A stretch of DNA of 64,000 nucleotides, taken from positions 42,279,760 to 42,343,759 of the forward strand of contig NC_037592.1 in the NCBI RefSeq assembly GCF_003073045.1, written 5' to 3'. The position numbers were made by a program, and so were the translations under genes. A model generated the notes under the pieces. It was given only the letters and a program-made list of their open reading frames with translations, was not told the origin of the DNA and did no database searches. Source of the DNA: Pomacea canaliculata. Taxonomy: Eukaryota; Mollusca; Gastropoda; Architaenioglossa; Ampullariidae. Shown piece by piece: positions 46,901 to 59,460 of this stretch. Within the stretch, counting starts at the first letter, position 1. Each line of letters opens with the position of its first letter.

Positions 46901-49900
46901 TAATGGTTCATCTTTTTCTTTTCTTAACCATAACAAGACTGCAGCAACCTGCAGGTCACTAACAGTTGCAATTACATTTCTTAACAACTTTATCCATCAC
47001 TGCCATTTTAATGGAGCATTTTGGGTTGCTTTTTTCTTCAAAAACTTCCGCTTGTGTCACATGACTATAATTTGAGGTGTGTAGTGTGCTTCATAAATGC
47101 TAAAACTATATCCTTTGTACTCCAGTAGGTTGGGATTCCCTAGCATTTTGGTAGACTTCTAGCTCAGGGTCTAGTGTCACATTTCTAAAACTTAAAACTG
47201 TTCTAAAAAAGTAAACTTTTAAACTAAAAGTAAACGTATTTTTCATTAAGTCCTGAGATCCAAAGAAACTCTTGGCAAAGTGATACGATAATTTATGTTC
47301 ATAAACCAATTGTCAAAACATTTTGTTGTGCTCAGATTGAGTTTAAGTTGTTCAGACATTATTCTTGGCAGATAAAAATTGAGTGTAGAAGTATAGATAT
47401 CATTAATCTATTGACACCCAACAGTCATCATATAATGTTTTATTTTGTAGGATGGGAAAATCCGCAATCAGTGCCAATCGTTTTTAATTTGTTTAACCAT
47501 ATTCAACTACTCAACAATTTCTGGGTTACTAATCAAGGAAAGGAAATCAAATCCATTTGCAGAAAATGGTAAATTCTTTGTTGCTTCTGACATTCCATGT
47601 GCCAATAATATTCAAAAGTTTTAATTTTTACCGTCAAGTATAATTAGTTATAAGAGAAATTGCAACCTTGTCAACATTGCAAAGTGTGAATTGACAGATC
47701 CTTCCAATGACAATCTAGTGGAATGAAAGTGTGGAAAGTCAAATATTACTTTTTGAAAAGGGTACACACCATTGTATGACAAACTGAGGTATCTGTGCAT
47801 AAAACATTTTCAGATTAAAATATAGAAGGAAGAAGGCTAAATATAATGTGCTTTAAGGTTATATTTTGAGTGTTGTAAACTGCATTGAGAAATGGCATTT
47901 ATGTCCACTTTGGCATAGATACAAGTTTTTATCTCTCCATTTTTATTAAGATTCACTTGATAAATGATAATCACCTCAGGTTGGTAATTGGTAGCCTTTA
48001 TCAAACTGTTTTTACAATCCTGAGATGTGTAATCATAAAATATTTTGTGTGCTTCAGTCTCGTAGCTGTTTGGCATGGTCATTTCGTTGCAGGGAATTGA
48101 TGTCTCAATTAGTTTGTGCGCTTTAGACTGGCAGATGTGTCAAGGCTTTTTCCTGGCATGCTGAGTGCAAGATGGTGGCTAAGGTTTATGGACTGACATC
48201 TGCTTCATCTTGGCCTCATGCAGGTTGGCCATGCAAAATAGAAGCGATAGTCAAGAACTTACTGTCAGCAACAAAATTTAATTTTGATCAAGAGATTTCA
48301 CTTGCTACTTCTCAGCCAGGTGATTATAAAAATCTTCCTATTCATAAAAGATTTAGATCGGTTCCTCGTGAAATTAAGTCAGTTTTGCTTACAGTGTGCC
48401 TTCCCTGCCAACATTGGCAGGCTCAAGGTGCTTAGCACACAAGCACGAACTTATCAGTAGACATCAAATGTGTTATACATGTTTATTTACCATCATTCAA
48501 ATCTTCACTTTCTCAAACATAGGGTGAAGGAAACCAGAACAAACCATTGTTGGATAATGAAGTGTCACTGCCAGAGCCCAGACACAAAAACCTGCGACAC
48601 CTGAATCTCGCTGTTATGGTGACATGCACTTCAGCCACTGCACCACCAACAATCCATAGTTCTACTCTATATCAGAGTCCAGCTTTCATTTACTTAAAAG
48701 AGCTTGCAGATGCTTTCATTCTTGTTCTGTACTGGTAGTTTATTCTCAACAGAGTTTGAGATTCAAGCTTATGTCTTTTTGACTGTATTGCTATTGGTCA
48801 TGTTTTGTCCAGTGTTCATCTTACAACTGATGCAGTATTCTTTTTTTGACAAATGTGAGATTGTAAAAAAAAGTAGCATTTATATAGTAAAGAACTTAAG
48901 TGTTTAGAGAGAGAGCAAGTACAAAGGATCCAGAAAATATGCTTGAGTTTAAAAAGCCAATACAGCAATGAACATTTGTTCATCTTTATTTTATTTCAGT
49001 CATCAAGAAATAATTTATATCCCTAATGTTTGTCCAGTACAGTGTTTGAAACACATTTTATGATTCTTCTATTTTGTCTGGAATCCACATGTACTTTCCT
49101 TTTTCAATAGACATATCCCTAGCATATGACTTTTTTTTTTTTATTTTGCATAGGAAAAACAACTGCATTTCAAAAACTACAATTAACTAATAGATCAGCA
49201 AAATCAGTAGCCTTAAAAATCAAGTCCCTGCATGTTATCATGGCCATGGGAAAGGTGTATCTGTTGTGCTTTGCTCATCTTCTTGGCCTGACCATTGTAA
49301 AAGAGCAAACGATCAGAGAAAACATGAGAAGTCAATGAAGCATAAAAGTGACCATGGTTTTTGGCAGGGGGACAGTGGATGGCTCCAGTTAAACAGTGGT
49401 CATCACATGTTTTTGGTTATTGCCTGTTAACACAATTGTGCAGCAAGTAGCCTGGTTCCAGCAATTATTCTGCAAAGTGTGTGATTTGCAAAATGTGAAG
49501 ATGTCTCAATTTTTAGTGGTTGCTGCTCCATCATTTATTGATGTCTTCTGTTATTGCGAATAAATTTCTTGTTATGAAATTCAGTCATGTTTATTTGGTT
49601 TAGGCATTTTCCAGCAATGTGTTTTGTACACAAGAAACCAATAATACTTTCATAACTTGCTCTAAGTTTTAAACACTTTGTGTCACTACGGAAAGGTCCA
49701 CAGACACAAGTACACACGTGCACAAATGTATAATCTTTCAACAGCTTTATCAAATCTCTCACAAAACACCAATTACAGGTCCATTGTGATGTATTTTTCT
49801 CAGAATTTGTATTCCTTGCTACTTGTAATCAATCATCATCAAATTATATCATTCCAAAAACTGTGTGCACAAAACATGCACATGACCAAGGTAGGCATAC

Positions 49901-50264
49901 ATGCATGGGCACACACACGCGCGCACATGATACAGAAATGCTCTCTACACGAAAATAAAGCTTACAACCAACCTTCTTCAAAATTCTAGATAGTTAAACT
50001 TGACGCTGCAGCTGAAAATAATGTTACATGAGACACGCAACCTCACTTCTTATATTCATCTCTACAGTTATCAGTCTTTAATTTTTCTGAACAGCTTAGC
50101 AAGTAGCATACACTATCCTGCATGCTTATGTCCTGTTGACATAATTGAAATGTAACTCGGAACTGATTTGGACTGAGTTCTAATGACTATGAAGACATGT
50201 CATTTAAACAGTTTGGCCTAGCTGCAGGTTAGTTTAATCTTAAGATCTTTGTTGCAAAACATTC
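46901..50264. other. AT-rich spacer between RAB9 and POLR1D
   Basis: The two genes converge. Small open frames on both strands (for example 48172-48435 and 49126-49338 on +) have no family features, and I do not support them as genes. A - strand polyadenylation signal for POLR1D may be TTTATT at 49590-49595. A CA-rich patch lies near 49910. Confidence 0.45.
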
Positions 50265-53200
50265 CTACGATGATGTCCCTTCCATGTCTCCATCCATCTC
50301 CTCAACTGGATAATGCAACTTGTAGTCCAAAACTGCTGCCTGCAAAAGAACAAACAGTTAAACAGCAGCTCTTGACACCCCACTAAACCTCCCACATATG
50401 GAATGGCAGAACTGGCTTTAGGCCAATTCAATACCTTAACTTTTTTCTAACAATAGATCTGTCTGTACTTTGATACATGAAATAACAGCACACATTACAC
50501 ACAATAAAAATGTGCATGTCATTCGGCCAGTTACATGCACTTAATGTTTATGAGAATCCATGAATGTGGCACATACCTCAAATGTTTTTAAAACGTGTCC
50601 ACATAATGCACTCAGATCCTTTAAGCCTCTTTCCAGCACAGATAAAGCACTTGTCCCTTAGAGGAATGAAAGAAACAAAAATGACAGTTACCAACTATGC
50701 AGACCATGCCACCGATAAGCCTTTTTGTTTAATGATGACAAGAATGTCCTCTGAAGAGAATTCTTGCAACTCCCCTGGGGTCGATGATACTGTGTGGCAA
50801 TCCGAAATCATGCTTCACACAGTGTGCATGCGCAGGGGTCCCAGGTAACGCATACGCAGACATTCCATTATTTTATGTTAACATACATTGCATATGCTTT
50901 AATTTGTATTTGTGGCTATGCAATGCAATAACTATTTTCTTTGTCAAGTGAAATATACAAGCACATTAAAAAGTAATATTCCTTCAATCCCTCATCCCAG
51001 AAACAACTATGGACAAGTTTTACATACTTAAATGTAAAAGATACTTCCCATATCTTCTTTCAGTGTGTGTGTGTGCATGTGTTACCTGTGACCCCTGCGC
51101 TGGTGCACTACGTAAATCATGATCTCATCTCAAGCATGATTTCGGATTACCACACCTGCATGCAGAACCGAGAGGAGGCTGTTCACTGTTTAGCCTCTAA
51201 ATGTTGGTGTGTATAGTGACTTGTGATCATTGTGGGTCTGGTTGATGTTGATCTATATAATGGGCACGAGTGTGTGATGGTGTTCTTATGTGGGTGTCAA
51301 TTTTATACCTACATCAACTGCATAACTGCCCTCTGGGACTCATAAAATTGTATATTTTAATGCCCAGACATACAAATATTGTAACAGAAGTATTCCTTTC
51401 ACAAGGCAATGCAAAAAATAACATTATACATGGGAAGTACAAAACATAAAACTTAATCAGGAATTAGGACGTGTGGGCGTGAACCTAAAAAAATTCCATC
51501 ATCCCCAAAAAAAAAAACAAACCAAAAAAATATAAAAACAATCTTGTATAAAAGGATAACTCTGCATACCTCTTGTCTGAATCCGCAAATGAATTTTGTT
51601 TTCTGAAGGATGAGGCACACTATAACCACAGAATTCAACCTCTGGACTGCAAAATAAAAAGAGAATTAACTGCCATGCAGCTTTTAATTTCTTCTTGACT
51701 GCTTGGCACCAACAAGTTACAGTCTTACTTCGCTAAATAACTCCAAATAGGGATATTACACATCTGGTTTATTGAATAGCACCAACAAATCTGTCTTACT
51801 TCACTAAATGATTTCAAACGTGGAGTCTACATGCCGCATTATTACACACATTCTTCATGACTGCAGTTCAATGGCTAAAAGTAGCCAATTCAAGTGCTGT
51901 AAGCAGCTCGGCTACTTTTAGCCATTTATCTGTTTTTCTTTTATGAAAAAATTACTTTTGAATGTAAATATCCAGCTGAAGTAAAGCTAAATTGCCCTCT
52001 GGGATAAATAAAGTGATGTATGTGGGAACTGTAGCAGACAACTGGGGGAAAATGTATGTCACTAAATGACACATTTTTGGGGGAGATGGACCATTGATTA
52101 GACCATTTGCTAATTCAATGGAGTTCATTCAACCATGCACAAGTCTACTTGACCACTGCCAAGGATATTGGTAGAAAGGTGAATCTCACTAAATTGGAAA
52201 TTATCCAGCAGTTGCTATGTTTTAACATGGAAGTGGCATGCAAAAACCATATATTTATACGAATATCAAGCTTAAAACGGTGGCTCCCAAACTTTAGAAA
52301 ACTGTCATTTATCTTTATTTGTCATTCCCCTCACACTGACCCACACAAGAGAGAGCGAAAGCAGCAATAATAAAAAAGCAGGTGACTAAGTTAAAAAAAA
52401 ACAATTACTGAAATGGCATTATAATTCATTATGTCTAGAGCATTTCAAAAAAATGAAGCAAATTCTATGAAAGCTTATTAATTGTTGTAATTAAAATCAT
52501 CACATGAAGGATAAATGAAGTCAACTCTTGGCAGCAGACAAATCACCAAATAGTTGATGTGATTAATGACCTTATTTTGTCCTCTTTCATTTTGTGCATA
52601 AATTTTGCTAGTAGCTAAATAAATTGTTAGCAGTGTTTAAACCAGCAAATGATCAGGATTAGTGATGACATACTGTTACCTTGATTTATTTTGTTTTAAA
52701 ATTTTGGCATTGGTCGAGTTAACTCTTGGAAGTGCATGGTTGAATCACAAATAGTTGCGCTGATCTTCGTTACTTTCTTTTATAAGTTTTATCTCGTCAA
52801 AATTTGTTGGAAACCTTAGTAATTGCTTGCAAATATTACTGAATGATCAGATGTTTGAATTTATACTCTTTATTTTTCATTTCTTTTTCAGTCTTTTACA
52901 TGTGTTTTGGCAAAAAAACAAAACAAAACAAAAACCACACACACACACGTATAGCAGCTCACCTGCATGTAACTAAGAATCAGGATATAGAAAACTTACT
53001 TTTTCATAATTATGTATCTCAGTGCATTGCCAAGTGTATGGTCTTCATCATGCAGTATAAATGTGCACCAAGTCCCATCATCTTTGTCTGTAGAAGGTGC
53101 CTGTGAGCAGTTTACATTGCAAGAATGAATCTGGATTAGTTCTAGGCTACAGGTTCTGCGAAAGATCTTAAACATCAAAATGTTACAACTGGTCTATGAA

Positions 53201-53301
53201 TCTAACGTACAGTAAAAAATTGCGGCCCTACATGCAAACGACTCTACAATAAAGAAAACTCTCCTTACTATTTCAATTCGTGGTTTCTTTTTGTCAGTCA
53301 T
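50265..53301 (-). CDS. POLR1D: POLR1D (RPAC2/AC19), 121 aa, five exons
   Basis: RPAC2 pairs with RPAC1 as the alpha-like dimer that nucleates assembly of RNA polymerases I and III. Exons are 53301-53269, 53100-53000, 51646-51570, 50656-50577 and 50339-50265, and all splice phases agree. The family core is clear: [20 protein letters not shown], then [20 protein letters not shown] and LRIQTRG, then [20 protein letters not shown] and KTFE, ending DYKLHYP. Human POLR1D has the same order ([20 protein letters not shown], then [20 protein letters not shown]). The N-terminus is short ([11 protein letters not shown]) and the C-terminus ends [12 protein letters not shown]. No frame break is seen. Introns 2 and 3 hold repeats. 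Confidence 0.95.
50791..51156. repeat. POLR1D: Inverted repeat in POLR1D intron, about 70-bp arms
   Basis: The left arm (50791-50853) has TGTGTGGCAATCCGAAATCA then GCGCAGGGGTCCCAGGTAAC. The right arm (51081-51156) is its reverse complement with small changes, including a perfect 17-bp match AATCCGAAATCATGCTT (50799-50815 against 51132-51148). The right arm has about 14 extra bases between the two conserved blocks. The loop is about 230 bp. It could be a MITE or a segment able to fold in the pre-mRNA. No target duplication was found. Confidence 0.7.
51985..52020 (+). repeat. LINE/SINE 3'-tail motif
   Basis: TTGCCCTCTGGGATAAATAA is the familiar end of CR1/L2-type elements in invertebrates. A diverged second copy (CTGCCCTCTGGGACTCATAA) is at about 51327. 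Only the tails are recognisable. Confidence 0.45.
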
Positions 53302-53570
53302 AGCTCATAGCTGTCGACACGAGGAACCCAAGTCTCCTTCGCCCGCGGCTCCCACGCCAAGTGGTGGGATTCTCATTTGGTTCAAGTTTTCATTTCACAT
53401 CGCGTCGTCTGCTGCGTTTCCGCTCAATGGCCACATTCTGCTGTGTATATGCGTGCGTGCGTGCGCGAGCAAGTGTGTGCTTACGTGCGTGCGCGAGCAA
53501 GTGAGAGTCGAGTGTGTGTGTGTGCAAGCGCGCGAGACGAGAGAGAGAGGAGAACGAGTCGAGAGTTACA
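53302..53570 (-). promoter_or_regulatory. POLR1D: POLR1D promoter region with GC/TG-rich tandem repeat
   Basis: Upstream of the POLR1D start codon the DNA is CpG-rich. GTGCGTGCGCGAGCAAGTG occurs twice, about 31 bp apart, near 53455 and 53486, and runs into a TG/GA simple repeat up to 53560. The assignment as promoter rests on position and composition; no TATA box is obvious. Confidence 0.45.
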
Positions 53571-54739
53571 TCCCTTGTTATTGTAGAGCTTTGCATATTG
53601 AGTATGCGGTGAACCACGAACTTATATCCCCATGTTCTGTTGCATGCTGAGTATGGCTTTTAGACAGTATGGTGCGAACCGGGTGGTCAGCGAATCAAAT
53701 CAGACTTTATTGTCTGTCAAGGATACCCAAGACCGAAATTTGTCTTTTGCTCACAAGGGCAGGCATACATACTCATACAAACATTTAATACACACAGGAG
53801 TAAAGATACATTGTCAAGTTATTTGGATATGACGTGTGAGGCCTGTGAAGTGTGTCTCCTGCTATTTAACGTGTTTGCAGTAGCAACTGCCTGGCTTCCT
53901 TCTCTTTTCCATGAGAAGTTTGCCGCTTCTTCTATCGAGGACAAGGTTGCATGCAGCATGCATGTGGTCAGAGTCAGAGATGAACCACAGCAGGAAGGTT
54001 TACGCTTTGGCTTGTTAAATGCTGTTATCTTTAGAGCAGTATAGGGTAAGACTTGATAGCTAAAATACTGCACTGCCCTGAGTGAAATGGTTACATGATA
54101 CTGCTTTCTTCTTTAGAAAGAAAAGTGAAGGGACCAGGCAGGGTGGTTATGCAAGAGCGTGCTTCTTGTGCCCTCTCTGCCGAGAACTATACGGTGCCCA
54201 GTGGTGTATAATGAAACTTGTTGAAAAGAAATGTTATTGTGCTTATAAACAGTGTTGTATGTGTTGGTGAGTACCAAATTAAAAGTAAAGCTGTCTGTAT
54301 TGAGCTGTGCTACACAACATGTCGCAAGCTGGCATTGCATTCTGTTTCTTTCATAAGCAATGTTCTGTTCAAGGCCACGCTGTTGGTGGCTGTGGCTTAA
54401 CACCTCCACCCGGGACAGCCACACCTTCGCTGTTTTGGTGATAGGCACTGTTTGCACCACCAGACTGCTGACAGCCACGTGGGCCTGGCTTCTTGTACCG
54501 GGGGTGAACACCCAGCATTTCTCTGGCTGGGTGACTAAACTGGCCCACCTCTTATCCTGATGCTGTTCCTTTTCCTTCCTTACCTGGCTCTGTCATTTAT
54601 ATTCTTCTTCTAATCAAACATATCCCTGTCATAGTACAGTTTTCTCCTTCCTATCTTCTGTCTACACTGGTCTTTCTCCTGTTTTGTTTCCCATCATGCC
54701 TTTCTTTTGATGTCATTTTTTCTCTGTAGCCTCTTTTAG
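53571..54739. other. Upstream spacer, no gene seen
   Basis: No exon is supported. From about 54380 the sequence takes on the pyrimidine-rich, GC-mixed character of the repeat annotated at 54740-54939, so the repeat probably starts within this stretch. Confidence 0.35.
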
Positions 54740-54939
54740 GCCCCTTGCGTTTGCCAGTTAGGGCGACTCATGTCAGAGGAGGATGAGGTCCCTGATGGGT
54801 TGGGGCCCATCATATCTAAACACCTCTTTGGCTCGGACTTCTCCTAGTCGGGAGGTTGGTGTGGCCCACACCAATCAACTGGTTTGTTGTGTATTGCCCT
54901 AGCTTTACTAGAAGGCTGCACCTGGGGTCAATCTGGTCC
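54740..54939. repeat. Left part of an unclassified repeat split by the hAT element
   Basis: The sequence around AGAGGAGGATGAGGTCCCTG and GGTTGGTGTGGCCCACACC up to TGGTCC reads straight on into 59206 (TCATACTCAGAAGGCCAGAG) once the hAT element and one 6-bp duplication are removed. Its style suggests a mid-copy interspersed repeat. The left edge is unknown. Confidence 0.5.
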
Positions 54940-57900
54940 CAGGGTTCCCAGGGATCAGGGATGGTGCCAAAAAAGGACCTTAAAAGGACCTTAAAAGGAC
55001 CTTTCATGCATTCGAAAGGACCTAAGTGACAGTCATCAATGCTTAAGTTTTTCTCTTGTGTGGTCGGAAAGATGTATTATTTATGAATCTGTGGTCTTCT
55101 CTATGTTCTCAAATACATGTATTTCTAGTAATAAATAATCAAAGAGTTAATTTTTGATGCCTGTCTGCCATATTTAGATTAGATAACTTAAAAAGTGTCC
55201 TTAGCGCGCTGATAACATACACCGTTAATGTTCCAAGTTTTCTAGAAATCTAAGTAATAATAATTGCAAAACCTGAAAGCCATTCTTTGGTGTAATACAA
55301 AAGTCAGTTCACGTGTCTCTCTCTCGCACACACACTCTAATGGAAGAGAGAGAGATAGAAATAGAGCTATGCACAGTAGTACTAGAAGATCAAAGTTCAA
55401 GAAAGAGTAAGTTTCTAAAGAACTTTTTGAAAAAAAGAGCGTTTTTTGCGAATACGGAAGGGCAACTAGTGTTGTACAGATGTGTAGACCAAACATTTTC
55501 TTGTGACTACAAGGAATGCCAAGGATTGGAGATCAGATGAGGAATGAAAAGAGTGTGATCCTAATGCTAAACCAAAGATGGAATGAGTCGAAACTGTCAA
55601 GCATTACAGCCCATTTATTTTTAACCTTGAGATATTATTTTAAGCATTCTTATTACACATACATGTAACACATGCAAACATATACATAAACAGCATGATA
55701 TACTAATACACATAAGATTAAGATTACAAAATGACAAAGCAATCCATCTACTATAAGCAAAAGTTTCATTGATGAAATTCAATTCTTTGTCACCCCTACA
55801 GCTTTACCAATACTAAACAATACAATTTCTTTACACAACCTAATTTCCTCTAAATAGTTCTGGTTTTTTAACATGTTCCATAGCATACATGTACAGAATT
55901 GTGCAGGCTTATTTAAACTGAAATAAACATTAATTCTAAATGTCACAATTCAACACCTTTTAATTTCTTCCTGTAATCTATCAATGTCTGACTGAATCTT
56001 TGTTATCTCCTTCTTCTTGTCTTTGGCTAACAAACGCATGTTGTTAGATCTTTCAATAAGTGAAAAACTTTTTTGCTCTTCAGCCTGGAAACTATGTCTG
56101 TCAGCCAGTTCCAGCAGGTGTCGTTCTTCGGCACTGGTGGTCTTTAGCCTTTTTGTGAGTATTACCAGCTCATCTCCTAATCTCTTTCTGTGGACCTGCT
56201 TTTCTTCTGTTTCCTTCTGCTGCTTCTGCTCAGAGAGGTAACGTTCATACTGCCATAGGCACTAGAAGCGGATATCATCAGTGGTTTGGAGATCTCAACA
56301 TTTTCCACCCTCCCACACTGTGAATATGATCAAGAATTACTCTGCGTGCTTTTAGTGCAGTCTGACTAAGATTGTCAGCTACTGTTTCTTTGTTGAATGA
56401 AAAATCTCTTTCCACTGTAGCTTGACCATGAGAGAGTAGGAGTAACTGTCTGACAACAGACCACAACACCTGAAAACTCTGCTTTTCCAGCAAGGGCATC
56501 ATAAAACCAACTATCCAGTCTTGTGTCATAGGTCAAAAGCCTTACTACCACACTCACCTGCAGAACTGTCAAGAAAATTACGGAACTCTGACAATACCTT
56601 GTCACAAGTCACATCATCAAACCTTTTCACACCTTGGCAATACAACAAAACCTTTTTCATTTTTTGTATTGATTTGTCTTTTTCCCCCATGGTCTTTGGG
56701 TTTAAGAAAGTTATGTTTCTCACTAGGGTGTACTTCAGTGGAGATTTATCCTGCAATTTTAGAACAACTGCTTTCAAAAAATCTCTGCATTCAGCTCTGA
56801 AGGCCATGAGAGTTCCATCGTTTACTGATGACTGTTTCTTAGCTACAGCCAGTAGTCTATCAACCCCTGAAGCCAAGTTCGATCATGCTCAGATTGACAT
56901 GGTTAGAACTGTTGCATATATCAACCTGCACAAGTGGAGGGCAGTTTCACATTTATTAAGTACATTTGACTTGATAAATTTGTGCATCAGATTTTTCATA
57001 ATGTCATGTAAGTCTAAACAAAGGAAAGGAAGAAGAGGCTGATCAGCTTGGTATTTTCTCAAAAAAGGTTCAAGTATACTGGCAATTAAACTAAAGAAAG
57101 CCAGACGACATGAAAGCAAAGGGGTAGATAAGACTCCAGCTTTTACAATATCAAAAGATTTGTTCTTTGGCAATGTTATTTTTTCTCCATTGCAGCTTTG
57201 ACAAATTTTCCAAGTATGGAAGATAACAATTGCTTTTTCAGCAACAGAATTGTTTTCAAGCCATCGTGAGCACAGAACTTGGCTGGAAAAGATGTGGAAA
57301 CAGTTACTTTTATATAATCTTCTCTTCTGGCTGGGCTGTCTCTGAACAAGATATAAGCAGATGTAAGAAATGACTCAAGCTCCCATTGAGAAGCTCGCAC
57401 CCACGCCTAAATGCATTGTGCATAACATGGAGTCCACAGCTGCCCACATTTAACAAACCAACATTGTGATTGGTAATCATGTCGTTATTAATTTTCTCAA
57501 GAAGGTTTAGGTTTACAGAAGGTCCATCCATAGAAATTTGAAGTAAATTAGCTTGCTTGAAGTTTGATTCGCTAATTACCTTACTGAACTTTTGTTGAAG
57601 GTCTATGGCCGCGGAATGACCCCAAAAATTCCGAGGTCAGGTAATGAGTCCTTACAGCATTGTCACTCCAGTAACGAACATGAAATCCAGCTGTTTAGTT
57701 TGAGTCTTATGGTTAGAAGATTCATCAAACAAAAGAACATACTCAGGCGACGAATTTACACAGTCCAGAAGCAATTTCGAAAAGTGAGGAGCAAGCCCAA
57801 ATGAAGTTAGATAACTGGCTTTTGTTTGACCGCACTTAAATTCTGCAGCTACTTGGCTGTCTGGGAACATAAGTCGAAACAGTTCAGCAGACTTTTCAGC

Positions 57901-59199
57901 AGATCTGAAACTGTAGTGTGATTCCACAATCTTGAGAGTCCACAGGATCTCTGCCTTCAATCGTTCATTGCTCATCACGAAACCTATTCAAAGAAAACAT
58001 TTAAGTTACCATTATGTCTGTAAACATTATGTTCTGTCTGAATAAAAGACAGGTTTCAAAAAGCAATAATTAATGACATGATAATATAAATAATACTAAA
58101 CTAAGTTAAAGTATAAAGATGGCAGCATAGTTGAAAATGAAGTTATTTTCAGCTAACTGATTTAGCTTTAATGTTAAATTGTTTGATTTTAAAAATCCAA
58201 AAAATAATGTATTTGCTGGTAAAATAGGATAATAAGCATACATTATTAATTATACTTTCTTTTTAATCTTTCCTGATCAGATGCCAAAAATTCAGATCAA
58301 TTTTCTGCAGCAAAGCTGTAGTAAGATTCGTGATTGTATAAAACTCTATTTGTAGTTCGAATCATGAGAAAATGAAAATCTCAACTTTTTAATTTAAATA
58401 ATTCTTTGCTATTTACTGATCTTTAAGCTATTGGCTTCACCGTAAATTAGACGATAGGCTTAATAAAGAGTGGAAAAAACCGCAAAATGTTATGCACGCT
58501 TTAATTTAATGTGTTTTTCTAAGTACCCACATCGTTAACTAAATGAATCGCTAAAGATAAATAATTGTCAACTTACTGGACACACTTGCAGAGCTGGTCG
58601 GTGCCGTCTGATTTTGAGCGGGCTGTGGATGTTCTCGATGACGAAAGTAATCAGTTACACAAAAGCGCGCATCTTTCAGAAATACTTTTTATTTGCCTTT
58701 GGTGTCTTTCGGTAACCATGTGCTGTTTCAGAACACTTTCGCCCATTGATGAAAGATTCAGAGATATTTTGCAGGCAGCACATCGTGCCAAATGTTTATT
58801 GCTCAAGTCTTTTATTAACCAATCTTTATACTTGTCTTCCTTTAGCCACTTCTCCTGAAAAGAGCACTTCCCCGGCATCTTTCAAATTGTTAAGCAGACA
58901 AAGAAATGTGGTCGACACGACGAGAGTGAACTCGCGAAAGGCCGAAACGGGGTAGTCATGTGATTAAAATAGCAATGCAGCGAAAAATCGTCGGTATTTT
59001 GCGCCAAAGTCTACTCCGGAAATAAATTTGTTGTAATATTTTATCGATAAAAGGACTTAAAAGGGTCACAGAGAAAATGTAAGGACCTGTGTGAGAATTT
59101 GAAAGGACCGCATGGCAAATAAAAGGACTTAAAAGGCCTTTTGGCGAAAATTCAATATAAAAGGACTTAAAAGGACCTTGCAAGGACCTGGGAACCCTG
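54940..59199 (-). mobile_element. Near full-length hAT transposon, 4260 bp, with 6-bp TSD
   Basis: Ends are CAGGGTTCCCAGG and its reverse complement CCTGGGAACCCTG. Both subterminal zones carry many copies of AAAAGGACCTTAAAAGGACC (54968-55022 and about 59048-59193), likely transposase-binding sites. The flanks repeat TGGTCC directly at both ends (54934-54939, 59200-59205). The transposase gene lies on the - strand (see next entry). A 6-bp duplication is not the usual 8 bp of hAT but fits 6-bp hAT subgroups; a decayed 8-bp copy is a less likely reading. Confidence 0.88.
55950..58878 (-). pseudogene. hAT transposase, broken reading frame
   Basis: The start at 58878 (MPGKCSFQEKWLKEDKYKDW) leads into a BED-type zinc finger (CAACKISLNLSSMGESVLKQ, then HMVTERH). 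An intron probably follows, from donor TCCA|GTAAGT near 58575 to acceptor TTTGAATAG|GTTTCG near 57987. The catalytic-core region includes MMSNERLKAEILWTLKIVES, EYVLLFDESSNHKTQTKQLD and LQISMDGPSVN. The hAT dimerisation domain is at 56278-56529 (LLLLSHGQATVERDFSFNKE). The C-terminal tail is an unusual charged coiled coil (LAKDKKKEITKIQSDIDRLQ) ending at 55950. Six or so frame changes separate the pieces. Since the same kind of break affects host genes here, some may be assembly errors, so its activity cannot be judged. Confidence 0.85.
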
Positions 59200-59205
59200 T
59201 GGTCC

Positions 59206-59460
59206 TCATACTCAGAAGGCCAGAGTATATTCCTTATGTATCCCTGGTGCCACCCTGCTGGAAATGCCCTAAGTGGTATCGGTGGTTCGCATCCCCTTGT
59301 TGGACTCTTTCCAACCGCCATACTATGCAGTGGGAGGGCATAGTTCTGACAAAGACTTTGTTTAGGATGCACCTTTGCCATGCAGTTGCACCTTTAACGA
59401 GTCAGACTACCTGTACCACCAATTTGTCCATCGTGTCTAAGAAATTTTAGTGTAGTACAT
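59206..59460. repeat. Right part of the repeat interrupted by the hAT element
   Basis: It continues the 54740-54939 segment across the insertion. The long + strand open frame here begins inside the hAT end and is not a gene. Confidence 0.45.

Noticed and set aside
48172-48435. 87-codon + strand ORF between RAB9 and POLR1D
   Set aside because: It has no family features and no supported splice partners.
59178-59450. 90-codon + strand ORF
   Set aside because: It begins inside the hAT terminal repeat and runs into a different repeat, so it is a chimera of two elements.
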